Shown in pieces: positions 10,334-18,241 of a stretch of DNA of 64,000 nt. The notes under the pieces are model-generated. The model made no database searches. It was not told the DNA's origin and saw only the letters and a program-made list of their open reading frames with translations. The first letter of the stretch is position 1, and each line of letters opens with the position of its first letter. This DNA is from Methylophilaceae bacterium (GTDB taxonomy: Bacteria > Pseudomonadota > Gammaproteobacteria > Burkholderiales > Methylophilaceae), in contig JABFRO010000001.1 of assembly GCA_013141125.1 (NCBI GenBank), positions 1,488,001 through 1,552,000 on the forward strand. The letters are read 5' to 3'. A program made the position numbers and the translations under genes.

Positions 10334-12373
10334 ATGCCTAACTCGACTACAATTGGCATGATGATAGAGTCCATTTTAGAAACTTACGCCGCGCAAGGTG
10401 TTGATCCTGCGATTTTGCTGTCAGACATCGTGGCGCAGATTCGTCCACAACAAGCGGAGCAGACGGAACATGCGGTGCACGCCATACAAGCGATTTGCTA
10501 TGTATTGCAGCGCGATCCGGACAAGCAAAAGTTGCTGGGCGAGGCCATTTTGAGCCTGCTGGGCGAGCGCAAACCGGTTTCGCTATATGTGGATTCCGGC
10601 ATACAGCCCAATAGCGGTTTTTTTACCGAAATGTGGCGACGTATCAGCCATCGCTTATTGCCCGAAGCGGTCGATTCGGCTTATTTGAAAGATATTTTTT
10701 CAGTAGTGTTCAGTCAGCCTGGCGATGAAGTCTGGGTGCAAGCGGTGCCGGATAGTATATGGCTGCAACTGATTGAGGCCTTGCAGTTTGAGCAGGCCGC
10801 ACCCGCGCTGGCGGCGGCGTGCCAGCAAAATCTGCTGTATGCGGCGCAAGTGCTGTCGTATCGTTTATCCGCCTCCGGTTTGGAGCCGGAGCTGATCCGC
10901 AACCATCCTGAACTGGAAGATCATGCTTCGCCTTTTATTGTGCAAAACCTGGAGCTGAACGCATTTCTTGAACATCCCGTGCCAGCCGCCGAGGCCGAGG
11001 CAGGCGATATGAATCACGCGCTCGTCATGCTGGATCAATGCCGTCAGGTGATTGCAAAAATTCGCCGTAGCAGCGCGCAAATTGGCACCAGCATACGCCT
11101 GACTTTTCTGTTGCAACGCATGAGCCAGCAAATCGCCAGACTGGAAAACCTGCTGGGCATTATCGCCCATTTGCGTAACAGTCAAAGCGCAGGAACAGCC
11201 GCGATTGACTTGTTCAAAACCCTGGTTTCAGCGGAATCGCACAAAAATGATCTTGGCCGGCATTGGCGGGAGAATATGGAGCTGCTGGCTTTGCGCGTTA
11301 CCGAAAATGCCAGCCGCACCGGCGAGCATTACATCACGGAAACGCGTAGCGAATATTTTGCCCTGATGCGCTCGGCGATGGGCGCGGGCATTATTATCGC
11401 TGTGATGGCGATGCTTAAAGTCATCACGGCGGGTCAGCACTTTCCACCGCTGACCGAGGCCATTTTGTTCAGCCTGAATTACGGCCTGGGCTTTGTGTTG
11501 ATACACATTTTGCACTTTACCGTGGCCACCAAACAACCGGCAATGACAGCCGCTGCCATCGCCGCCAGCATAGATAGTGACAATGGCCACGGCAAGACCC
11601 GCGAACATACTAAAACCAAAGAAATGGACAAGCTGATTACCATCATCGCGCAAACCATACGCAGCCAGATAGTAGCGATTTTAGGCAATGTGCTGCTGGC
11701 AATACCGGTCGCCATGCTGATTGCCTGGCTGGTTTTCACGCTAACGGGGCAGCATTTTGTATCAGCAGAAAAGGCCCATCAGCTGCTGTCGGATATTGAT
11801 CCTTTACACAGCGGCGCGCTGTTTTATGCGGCAATTGCCGGTGTATGCCTGTTTCTGTCCGGCCAGATTGCCGGTTATCACGACAATCTGGCAGTTTACA
11901 ACAAGATACCGCAGCGCTTGCGCTCGCTACGCTGGCTGCAAGCGCTATTGGGGAAACCACGCTTGAACCGTGTTTCCCTTTATATTGAACACAATCTGGG
12001 GGCGCTGGCAGGTAATTTCTATTTCGGCTGCCTGCTCGGTGGCATGGCCGCCATAGGCGTGCTGCTGGGCTTGCCGATTGATATTCGGCATATTGCCTTT
12101 GCCTCGGCATTTACCGGATTTTCCCTGGTGGGGCTGGAATTTATGGTGAGCTGGCAAACGGTGGCAGTAGCGGCACTGGGCATCACGTTGATAGGCGCAA
12201 TCAATCTGATGGTGAGTTTCTCGCTCGCGCTGTATGTTGCCATGAAATCGCGCAAAGTTAGCTTTGCCCAATGGCGTATACTGATCTCCAGCCTGAGCAA
12301 AAGATTGCTACAGCAACCCGGCATGTTCTTCTTTCCGCCTAAACCGCATACGGCTGAGATTGCGTCGGAATAA
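10334..12373 (+). CDS. Gcr-like 'site-specific recombinase' family membrane protein
   Basis: Large protein of about 679 residues, recognised as the betaproteobacterial family annotated site-specific recombinase (Gcr of Neisseria). The N-terminal half is soluble and helical, and the C-terminal half has several hydrophobic segments (about residues 345-370, 380-400, 440-465, 490-515, 560-590 and 595-640). That makes a recombinase role doubtful; the label comes from a gonococcal genetic study and no Tyr or Ser recombinase motif is visible. The ATG at 10334 is preferred over a GTG six bases upstream. Function unknown; an integral membrane protein is what the sequence supports. Confidence 0.75.
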   Translation: MPNSTTIGMMIESILETYAAQGVDPAILLSDIVAQIRPQQAEQTEHAVHAIQAICYVLQRDPDKQKLLGEAILSLLGERKPVSLYVDSGIQPNSGFFTEMWRRISHRLLPEAVDSAYLKDIFSVVFSQPGDEVWVQAVPDSIWLQLIEALQFEQAAPALAAACQQNLLYAAQVLSYRLSASGLEPELIRNHPELEDHASPFIVQNLELNAFLEHPVPAAEAEAGDMNHALVMLDQCRQVIAKIRRSSAQIGTSIRLTFLLQRMSQQIARLENLLGIIAHLRNSQSAGTAAIDLFKTLVSAESHKNDLGRHWRENMELLALRVTENASRTGEHYITETRSEYFALMRSAMGAGIIIAVMAMLKVITAGQHFPPLTEAILFSLNYGLGFVLIHILHFTVATKQPAMTAAAIAASIDSDNGHGKTREHTKTKEMDKLITIIAQTIRSQIVAILGNVLLAIPVAMLIAWLVFTLTGQHFVSAEKAHQLLSDIDPLHSGALFYAAIAGVCLFLSGQIAGYHDNLAVYNKIPQRLRSLRWLQALLGKPRLNRVSLYIEHNLGALAGNFYFGCLLGGMAAIGVLLGLPIDIRHIAFASAFTGFSLVGLEFMVSWQTVAVAALGITLIGAINLMVSFSLALYVAMKSRKVSFAQWRILISSLSKRLLQQPGMFFFPPKPHTAEIASE

Positions 12374-12411
12374 ATAGAGGCACCCTTGAAACAAGGTCGG
12401 CTTTATTTGCA

Positions 12412-13197
12412 TCAAAGCCCCAGTTTTGCGGCAATCAATTGCTGAATCTGTAACATTAATGCACGGCGGTCAAATTCCTGGCCAGCCAAATCTGCTGTAG
12501 AAATAGGTGGCAGAAAATGCAGCTCTATCAGCGGATTTTTTTGCTGCAACACGCGCTGCATGGATTCCAGCATGGTGGTTTCGCCCGCATAGGCCATGGC
12601 AGTATTGATGGAGTTATCCGGGTGCGGATAGCGAATCGCCACCGGCTGGATGCTGGCTTTGGCCAATAGGGCGGCTTGTATCAAGCTACTCTTGAAAGGT
12701 TTGATCTCCGTGCCATCGGTGGTGGTGCCTTCCGGGAATAGGCATAAATTATCGCCAGCCTGCAAACTTTGGGTGACCACCTGCACAATACGCGCGGCAT
12801 GGTGGCGTTTATCGCGCTCAATAAACAGCGTGTTGGCTTTAGTCACCAGATAACCAAATACCGGCCAGCTTTTGATTTCCGATTTGGCAATAAATCGCAA
12901 ACTCACCTGGCTATTCAAGGCATGAATATCCACCCAGGAAATATGGTTGGCGATAAACAGGGTTTTGCTTAAAGGCTGGTTGGGCTGGGGGATATGCCAG
13001 TGACTGATGACACGTATGTTAAACGCCACCAGCAGGCGTTTGCACCACCAATGGATAATCTGCAAGCGGCGTACTTTGCCCGCTAAGGGCAAAACCGAAG
13101 CGGCGATAATGATCCCCACCAGCGTATGCAGCAGAATACGGCTTATTCTGAAATAACGGATGAGGGGGCTGGTAGTGGTGGAACGGGCTGCTGGCAA
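12412..13197 (-). CDS. PlsC-type 1-acyl-glycerol-3-phosphate acyltransferase (OlsA-like)
   Basis: Lysophospholipid acyltransferase fold of 261 residues with an N-terminal membrane segment (about 20-40), the catalytic HX4D motif in NHISWVD (about 89-95) and the acceptor motif FPEGTTTDG (about 155-163). The start is a TTG: there is no internal Met at the N-terminus and no in-frame ATG nearby. The gene lies 55 bases downstream of an OlsB-like acyltransferase on the same strand. In ornithine-lipid producers OlsB makes lyso-ornithine lipid and OlsA adds the second acyl chain, so the pair could be olsB-olsA. A standard phosphatidate role is the alternative. Confidence 0.85.
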   Translation of the reverse strand: MPAARSTTTSPLIRYFRISRILLHTLVGIIIAASVLPLAGKVRRLQIIHWWCKRLLVAFNIRVISHWHIPQPNQPLSKTLFIANHISWVDIHALNSQVSLRFIAKSEIKSWPVFGYLVTKANTLFIERDKRHHAARIVQVVTQSLQAGDNLCLFPEGTTTDGTEIKPFKSSLIQAALLAKASIQPVAIRYPHPDNSINTAMAYAGETTMLESMQRVLQQKNPLIELHFLPPISTADLAGQEFDRRALMLQIQQLIAAKLGL

Positions 13198-13252
13198 ATG
13201 GTGGTTAATGCGGTGCTGGCTATTAACGTATGCTTAAAAAATTTCAAGCCGG

Positions 13253-14056
13253 TTATTTTAAAAAGTGCGCCGCATATTTGGGGTTGATTCTGGAAAGCGG
13301 CAACATTATCAGCATATCCGCCGTATTGAAATAGGGATCCCACGCCGGTTCGCCACAAATATAAGCGCCCAAACGCAAATAACCTTTGATTAACGGCGGG
13401 CAAGCCACGGGCAAATCATTGCGTAATGACTGAATCGGCAGCGGATTATGTGCAAATACGCGGTATTCCAGCGGTGACAAATATTCGGCTTGTAATTGTT
13501 GATACAAGCTGGCGGCATTGTGGCCGCCGTCACTCATGCTGACACTGCCGCAGCCGATGACGTATTCATAATGATGCGTTTTCATGTAATGCCCCAGCCC
13601 TGCCCATAACATGGCAATGGTGCTGCCTTGGCGATAATTCTGATGCACACAGGCACGACCTACTTCCACGGTGCGATCAAACAAATGTTCAATGCGGCAT
13701 AAATCAAATTCACCGGCAGAATAATAACCACCCGCCGCATTGGCTTTGCCCGGGCTGAGTATGCGATAAGTGCCCACCACTTGCTGCGTGCGGCTATCGC
13801 GTACCAGCAAGTGGTCGCAAAAGCGGTCAAAACCATCAATATCCAAGCCGGATTTGCCCGGTATTTGTGCGCCCATTTCCTCGGCAAATACTTTATAGCG
13901 CAAACGCTGCGCTTCCTTTACATCGGCCTGCGTGCGGGCAAGGTGCATATACAAACGGTTTTGAGTGATGCTCCGAAGCTCGGCACGCTGGTGGCCACGC
14001 AGCTTCTGGCTACGTTCTTTTAAATTCCCTACTAAGGCAATATCCTTTCCAGCCAT
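13253..14056 (-). CDS. OlsB-like GNAT acyltransferase, copy 1
   Basis: Product of 267 residues in the GNAT/hemolysin-like acyltransferase group that includes L-ornithine N-alpha-acyltransferase OlsB. Signatures seen: EAQRLRYKVFAEEMGA near the N-terminus, FDRFCDHLLVRD, VGTYRILSP, and VEVGRACVHQNYRQGSTIAMLWAG, the acyl-CoA/ACP binding core, followed by GCGSVSMSDGG. The chosen start has AGGAGAG five to six bases upstream on the minus strand; an ATG 18 codons earlier has none. It lies directly upstream of the OlsA-like gene, which suggests a two-gene lipid operon. A paralogue lies at 19688-20440. Confidence 0.82.
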   Translation of the reverse strand: MAGKDIALVGNLKERSQKLRGHQRAELRSITQNRLYMHLARTQADVKEAQRLRYKVFAEEMGAQIPGKSGLDIDGFDRFCDHLLVRDSRTQQVVGTYRILSPGKANAAGGYYSAGEFDLCRIEHLFDRTVEVGRACVHQNYRQGSTIAMLWAGLGHYMKTHHYEYVIGCGSVSMSDGGHNAASLYQQLQAEYLSPLEYRVFAHNPLPIQSLRNDLPVACPPLIKGYLRLGAYICGEPAWDPYFNTADMLIMLPLSRINPKYAAHFLK

Positions 14057-14185
14057 AACATCTCTCCTCTGCGTTAATCCGCGTGTTTCAATACGCGGAT
14101 TCATCAACATTCCAGTGACGAAACTTTAATGGCAAAAAATTATGTATTCATGACAGAAAGATGACATTTTTTTGACAAATTATTT

Positions 14186-14317
14186 ATTAGCAAGCGGCTT
14201 CAGCCAAACCGTCACACCATTTAGCGTCGGTATCCAGCGTCATTAGAAGCCACTGGATTCCATACTTGACAGAAAATGACGCAAACGATTTTTGATTAGC
14301 TGAAGCCGCTTGCTAAT
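14186..14317. repeat. MITE-like element with 19-bp perfect terminal inverted repeats
   Basis: The arms ATTAGCAAGCGGCTTCAGC (14186-14204) and its exact reverse complement (14299-14317) enclose 94 bases. The spacer holds a second dyad, ATCCAG...CTGGAT (about 14231-14258), so the whole unit could fold as a nested hairpin. No coding potential is visible inside. The right arm contains the TAG stop codon of the DUF1289 gene. Size and terminal repeats fit a non-autonomous mobile or REP-like repeat; copy number elsewhere cannot be seen here. Confidence 0.65.
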
Positions 14318-14501
14318 TTTGTAATTTCTGCTGCTTTCTGAAACTGGCATTATCCAGAATTAAGCGTTGCTCTATAACATTCGCCAATGACCAGTTTTTG
14401 ATCTCTTCCAGACTACGAAAACAACCCAGACAAATATCCTGCTCATCCAAACAGCAATTACGTATACAAGGCGACTGCACTTGATCAATTTGTGAACTCA
14501 T
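14313..14501 (-). CDS. DUF1289 family small cysteine-rich protein
   Basis: Protein of 62 residues with four conserved cysteines in the DUF1289 pattern SPCIRNCCLDEQDICLGCFRS, followed by a short helical tail (EEIKNWSLAN). The cysteine spacing suggests a metal or Fe-S site, but the function of DUF1289 is not established. The ATG at 14501 is preferred; a TTG six codons earlier is also in frame. The stop codon lies inside the right arm of an inverted repeat, so the last residues may have been altered when that repeat arrived. Confidence 0.82.
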   Translation of the reverse strand: MSSQIDQVQSPCIRNCCLDEQDICLGCFRSLEEIKNWSLANVIEQRLILDNASFRKQQKLQN

Positions 14502-14597
14502 AATGGAAGCTCTATACAATGAGGCTGCGGATAATATGGATTGTCACATAAAACCAAATTTTATTTCCAAGCAAACCATTCCAAGCAAATCATGGGC

Positions 14598-14630
14598 AAA
14601 AAAAACCGACCCCAGGGGAGTAAGGTCGGT
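14598..14630 (-). terminator. Intrinsic terminator of the candidate small RNA
   Basis: A 7-bp GC-rich stem ACCGACC/GGTCGGT is followed on the minus strand by eight T residues. It could stop transcription heading toward the DUF1289 gene. Confidence 0.75.
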
Positions 14631-14695
14631 AAGTGAGAGTCTCATCATGCAGAGACTTCCCGTTAAGGGAGAGAAACGGGAAACAATTTCTTGCT
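14598..14695 (-). ncRNA. Candidate triple-hairpin small RNA with C-rich loops and intrinsic terminator
   Basis: Read on the minus strand, the stretch holds three consecutive hairpins. The first is TTCCCGTT/AACGGGAA (14657-14682) with loop TCTCTCCCTT. The second is AGTCTC/GAGACT (14638-14657). The third is ACCGACC/GGTCGGT (14605-14630) with loop TTACTCCCCTGG, followed by eight T residues, a good intrinsic terminator. The exposed CUCUCCC and CUCCCC loops are complementary to Shine-Dalgarno sequences. This layout resembles, from memory, the Betaproteobacteria toxic small RNA family of Rfam (RF02278). The 5' end is approximate, and no clear promoter was found. It could alternatively be a leader/attenuator of the DUF1289 gene. 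Confidence 0.6.
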
Positions 14696-14790
14696 TCTCT
14701 ATGATTCTCATCGTGATAGATAGTTCCTGAATTTTGCATATTCCGCCTGTATTTTTGTTTTGGCGCTATGCTTCTGCGATAATTGCGCTC

Positions 14791-16947
14791 ATGTCTAATT
14801 CCACCTATTCCAGCAGTTTGCTCGACGGCCTCAATGATAAACAGCTCGAAGCCGTCACCCTTCCCCAACAATCTGCACTGATACTGGCCGGTGCCGGTAG
14901 TGGCAAAACCCGTGTGTTAACCACGCGCATTGCCTGGCTGATCCAGACCGGGCAAGTTTCGCCCACCGGTTTGCTGGCCGTCACCTTCACCAACAAAGCG
15001 GCCAAGGAAATGCTGGCGCGCTTGACCGCCATGTTGCCTATCAACACACGCGGCATGTGGGTGGGCACTTTTCACGGCCTGTGCAATCGGCTATTACGTG
15101 CGCATCATCGCGAAGCCTTGCTGCCGGCTACGTTTCAGATTCTCGACATTGCCGATCAGCTTTCTTCTATCAAACGCCTGATGAAAACAATGAATGTGGA
15201 CGATGAAAAATTTCCGCCCAAACAGGTACTCAATTTCATCAACGGCTGCAAGGATGAAGGCCTGCGCGCCCATGAAGTAGATGCCTACGACCCGCATTCA
15301 CAGCGTATGCGCGAGATTTTTGAAGAATACGACAAGCAATGCCAGCGCGAAGGCGTGGTGGACTTTGCCGAATTGCTGCTGCGCTGTTTCGAGCTATTAA
15401 GCCGGGATGCCAGCCTGCGCGAGCATTATCAAAGCCGTTTTCAATACATTCTGGTAGATGAATTTCAGGATACTAACCGCCTGCAATATCTGTGGCTGAA
15501 ACTGCTGGCAGGCCAAAACAATTGCCTGTTTGCCGTGGGCGACGATGACCAGTCCATCTACGCCTTTCGCGGCGCACGCGTGGGTAATATGCTGGATTTC
15601 GAGCGCGATTTTGCTATCGAAAACATCGTCAAACTGGAACAAAACTACCGCTCGCACAGCAATATTCTGGATGCCGCCAATGCCATCATCACGCACAACC
15701 GCAACCGTCTGGGCAAAAACCTGTGGACTTCTGCCGGTGCGGGCGAGCCGGTGCGCGTGTTTGAAGCTTATAACGATATGGAAGAAGCCAGCTTTATTGT
15801 CGATGAAGTCAACATGCTGCATGCCGAAGGTTTTGGTCTGGATGAAATGGCTTTGCTTTACCGCTCCAATGCGCAATCACGCGTGCTGGAACATGCCTTG
15901 GTGGCAGCCAATATTCCCTATCGCGTTTACGGCGGCCAGCGCTTTTTTGACCGCGCCGAAATCAAGCACGCCATGGCCTACTTGCGCCTGATGGCCGACC
16001 CCAATAGCGATACTGCCTTGCTGCGCGTCATCAATTTCCCTACACGCGGCATAGGTGCGCGCAGTCTGGAACAATTGCAGGAAGCGGCGCGTCAGCAGGA
16101 TTGCAGCCTGTGGCAAGCCGCCATCAACAAAGTCGGCAACGGCCGTCCGGGCAAAGGGCTGGAAGGCTTTGTCGCGCTGATTAAACAGATGCAGGAACAA
16201 AGCACCGGTATCACCTTACCTGAAATGGCAGAACTGGCCGCCAGCCTGTCCGGTCTGCGCCAGTTTTATCTGAACGAAAAAGAAGGCGAAGAACGCGTGG
16301 CCAATCTGGATGAATTGGTGTCGGCTGCCGTCACCTTTATCAATGGCGATAACGAAGGCGGCTTGACCGAGTTTTTGAGCTTTGCCAGTCTGGAAGCCGG
16401 GGAACACCAGGCCGAAGTCGGACGCGATGCCTTGCAACTGATGACAGTGCACGCCGCCAAAGGTCTGGAATTCAAAGCCGTATTCATCAGCGGTCTGGAA
16501 GAAGGCCTATGCCCGCACGAGCAAAGCCGCAATGAAGCCAACGGTCTGGAAGAAGAACGACGTTTGATTTACGTAGCCGTCACCCGCGCACGGCAACGGC
16601 TTTATTTAAGCTATGCACAAAGCCGCATGTTGCACGGCCAGGTACGCTACGGCATTCCTTCACGCTTTCTGGATGAAATCCCCGAACAATTACTGCTGCG
16701 CCTGAATGCCAAAGCGCAAAGCGCACGTAGCGCATCGCCACAAATGGCTCCCAATACCGACTATTCCAGACAGCAAAAAAATGCCATGCCGTGGAAAATA
16801 GGCCAAAGCGTCAACCATGCAAAATTCGGTAACGGTGTGGTAGTTAGCTATGAAGGCAGCGCTGACGATTTGCGCGTGCAGGTTAATTTCGGTAAAAACG
16901 GCATGAAATGGCTGGCTTTGGAATATGCCAAACTGGAAGCGTTATAG
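14791..16947 (+). CDS. uvrD: DNA helicase II (UvrD/Rep/PcrA family)
   Basis: Superfamily 1A 3'-5' DNA helicase of 718 residues used in nucleotide excision and mismatch repair. Walker A AGAGSGKT lies near residue 33, motif II VDEFQDTN near 223, the QSIYAFRGA motif near 252 and motif VI VAVTRARQRLYL near 608. The C-terminus has the UvrD/PcrA tail with WKIGQSVNHAKFGNGVVV. The start chosen gives the usual UvrD opening (SSLLDGLNDKQLEAV); an upstream in-frame start would add 19 unusual residues and run toward the small-RNA region. Confidence 0.96.
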   Translation: MSNSTYSSSLLDGLNDKQLEAVTLPQQSALILAGAGSGKTRVLTTRIAWLIQTGQVSPTGLLAVTFTNKAAKEMLARLTAMLPINTRGMWVGTFHGLCNRLLRAHHREALLPATFQILDIADQLSSIKRLMKTMNVDDEKFPPKQVLNFINGCKDEGLRAHEVDAYDPHSQRMREIFEEYDKQCQREGVVDFAELLLRCFELLSRDASLREHYQSRFQYILVDEFQDTNRLQYLWLKLLAGQNNCLFAVGDDDQSIYAFRGARVGNMLDFERDFAIENIVKLEQNYRSHSNILDAANAIITHNRNRLGKNLWTSAGAGEPVRVFEAYNDMEEASFIVDEVNMLHAEGFGLDEMALLYRSNAQSRVLEHALVAANIPYRVYGGQRFFDRAEIKHAMAYLRLMADPNSDTALLRVINFPTRGIGARSLEQLQEAARQQDCSLWQAAINKVGNGRPGKGLEGFVALIKQMQEQSTGITLPEMAELAASLSGLRQFYLNEKEGEERVANLDELVSAAVTFINGDNEGGLTEFLSFASLEAGEHQAEVGRDALQLMTVHAAKGLEFKAVFISGLEEGLCPHEQSRNEANGLEEERRLIYVAVTRARQRLYLSYAQSRMLHGQVRYGIPSRFLDEIPEQLLLRLNAKAQSARSASPQMAPNTDYSRQQKNAMPWKIGQSVNHAKFGNGVVVSYEGSADDLRVQVNFGKNGMKWLALEYAKLEAL

Positions 16948-17011
16948 ATACTCAGAAAAATCGTCAATACTGCATAATATACAGAACTATTGCGTACTTT
17001 AATTGGCGGAT

Positions 17012-17233
17012 TCAAGTTTGAAGTGCAACCGCCAAGGGTGGTGCAACCGCCAAGGGTGGATTGGTATAGCGCATTTCCACGCCGAAGAATACCTCGTGCG
17101 GGGCTTTATAACCAAGCACTTTTCGCGGGCGATGATTGAGTCGGTCTACCGCTTTTTGTACCTCTTCCTCGGTGACATCGGTCAGCACCATTCCCTTGGG
17201 AAAGTATTGCCGTAGCAGCAGCATGAGTCGCAA
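17012..17233 (-). pseudogene. IS30-family transposase, C-terminal remnant
   Basis: Only the last 70 or so codons of an IS30-type DDE transposase remain: RQYFPKG, then LNHRPRKVLGYKAPHEVFFG, the standard IS30 C-terminal signature. The N-terminal DNA-binding and most catalytic residues are missing. Near its end an 18-bp tandem duplication (TGCAACCGCCAAGGGTGG twice, about 17021-17056) repeats PPLAVA in frame. The remnant abuts an IS3-type fragment of opposite orientation at about 17224. Confidence 0.85.
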
Positions 17234-17464
17234 GGGAAACTGCTAGGATAATGCGGTGATGGAACGTTTCTTTCTGAACCTGAAGATGGAGCGGATATGG
17301 CAACGAAAATATGCCAATCAACTGGAGGCTACAAAGGATGTAACAGATTACATCGTGAGCTTTTATAACAGTATCCGACACCATTCCGCCTTGGGGTCGT
17401 ACCCTTGGTTTATGAACAGCAGTTTGCAGCAAAACAACCGATTAAGGTGTCCGAAATTACTTGA
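17224..17464 (+). pseudogene. IS3-family transposase OrfB, C-terminal remnant
   Basis: The frame opens MSRKGNC, stop, DNAVMERFFLNLKMER: in IS3 transposases this reads SRKGNCWDNA, so the conserved Trp codon TGG has become TAG. It continues through YANQLEATKDVTDYI and FYNSIRHHSALG, the standard OrfB end. Just after HSALG the frame shifts: the alternative frame reads VYEQQFAAKQPIKVSEIT and stops at 17464. The N-terminal two thirds, including the first catalytic Asp residues, are gone. Dead by truncation, nonsense and frameshift. Confidence 0.85.
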
Positions 17465-17791
17465 CCACTACACATTGAAAAAGGGGCTGGGGATGGATGA
17501 AAATGCGCATTTTAAAAAATTCTCTGCGGAATAAACAGGAGGTTTAGAATGGGATTTTTCTACAGCGTCGTTAGGCGAATCTTCGCAGTCGCTCACCCGA
17601 TTGTGGTATGAGGTGCCGAACTGCTTAGTTAGCAAATGACTCTTTTGGGCTGACTGCTGAAGTTGACACGCCAAATTGACCGACAGCGACCCTTGTTGGG
17701 CAAGCGCCTGACAAACTTAAACGTTGCCCCCCGGCACTTAGCAGATGCCAATATTAAAAAGCACCCAGATTCATAACTTATGCTTATAAAT
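17465..17791. other. Intergenic stretch between IS remnants and tRNA-Arg terminator
   Basis: No convincing gene was found. The IS3 reading frame stays open until 17534 after its frameshift point, and the rest is broken in all frames. The sequence probably represents insertion-sequence debris and decayed flanking DNA beside the tRNA gene. Confidence 0.5.
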
Positions 17792-17826
17792 AAAAAAGCT
17801 GAAACTGAAACCCTAACGGTGTCAGC
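17792..17826 (-). terminator. Intrinsic terminator downstream of tRNA-Arg
   Basis: On the minus strand GCTGA (17822-17826) pairs with TCAGC (17798-17802) and is followed by six T residues. It lies 14 bases beyond the encoded CCA end of the tRNA. Confidence 0.55.
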
Positions 17827-17840
17827 CTTTCTGTTTTTTT

Positions 17841-17917
17841 TGGTGCGCCCGACTGGATTCGAACCAGTGACCTTTGGTTTCGGAAACCAACACTCTATCC
17901 ATCTGAGCTACGGGCGC
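17841..17917 (-). tRNA. tRNA-Arg(CCG), 77 nt including CCA
   Basis: Full cloverleaf on the minus strand: acceptor GCGCCCG/CGGGCGC, D-arm GCTC, anticodon arm TTGGT-TTCCGAA-ACCAA giving anticodon CCG (codon CGG), T-arm ACTGG-TTCGAAT-CCAGT. The discriminator A and an encoded CCA follow at 17844-17841. Its 3' end faces the IS remnants, a common place for integration. Confidence 0.97.
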
Positions 17918-18040
17918 GCAAATTGAATCAACGGCGGCGATTATAACAAATAGGGCTTAGTTTGTCCTGATCGCCCTGTTGCTGAAGTCACGTTGCCAGT
18001 ATAATTAAATAGTCCAACTGTCATCTAAGGAGTTACTACC

Positions 18041-18232
18041 ATGAGTGAACAACATTCTGATTTTCCCAAAACTACAGCAAAAGAGGTTGTTTTGGCAGCA
18101 GTGGGCGGGTTGCTTGCGCCTTTGATTGTCATTGCCCTCATTGTGAATTACGTTATAGGCATACAGGCATCACAAATTGACAACGACGTTCCCACTACTA
18201 CGAGTTCGATTCAAGAACCAGGCAACAAATAG
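18041..18232 (+). CDS. Small membrane protein, anchor-only paralogue of the following cytochrome c5
   Basis: A 63-residue protein whose first 47 residues closely match the N-terminus of the next gene (MSEQHSDFPKTTAKEVV versus MSEHHYDFPKTTVKQVI), including one transmembrane helix at about residues 17-42. It then ends in a short Thr/Ser tail without any heme motif. AGGAG lies 10 bases upstream of the ATG. The stop is nine bases before the downstream start, so the two are co-transcribed. It could be a tandem duplication that lost its heme domain, or a real small subunit that pairs with the cytochrome anchor; the intact frame and good ribosome site favour an expressed protein. Confidence 0.75.
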   Translation: MSEQHSDFPKTTAKEVVLAAVGGLLAPLIVIALIVNYVIGIQASQIDNDVPTTTSSIQEPGNK

Positions 18233-18241
18233 GCTGCGATC

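Noticed and set aside
14598-14695. CsrA-sequestering small RNA on the plus strand
   Set aside because: The plus strand does expose GGGGA and AGGGA in loops, but it lacks a terminator; the eight-T run lies on the minus strand.
17256-17534. Intact 92-residue IS3 transposase gene
   Set aside because: The frame starts after an in-frame stop at a conserved Trp and leaves the transposase frame near 17394-17410.
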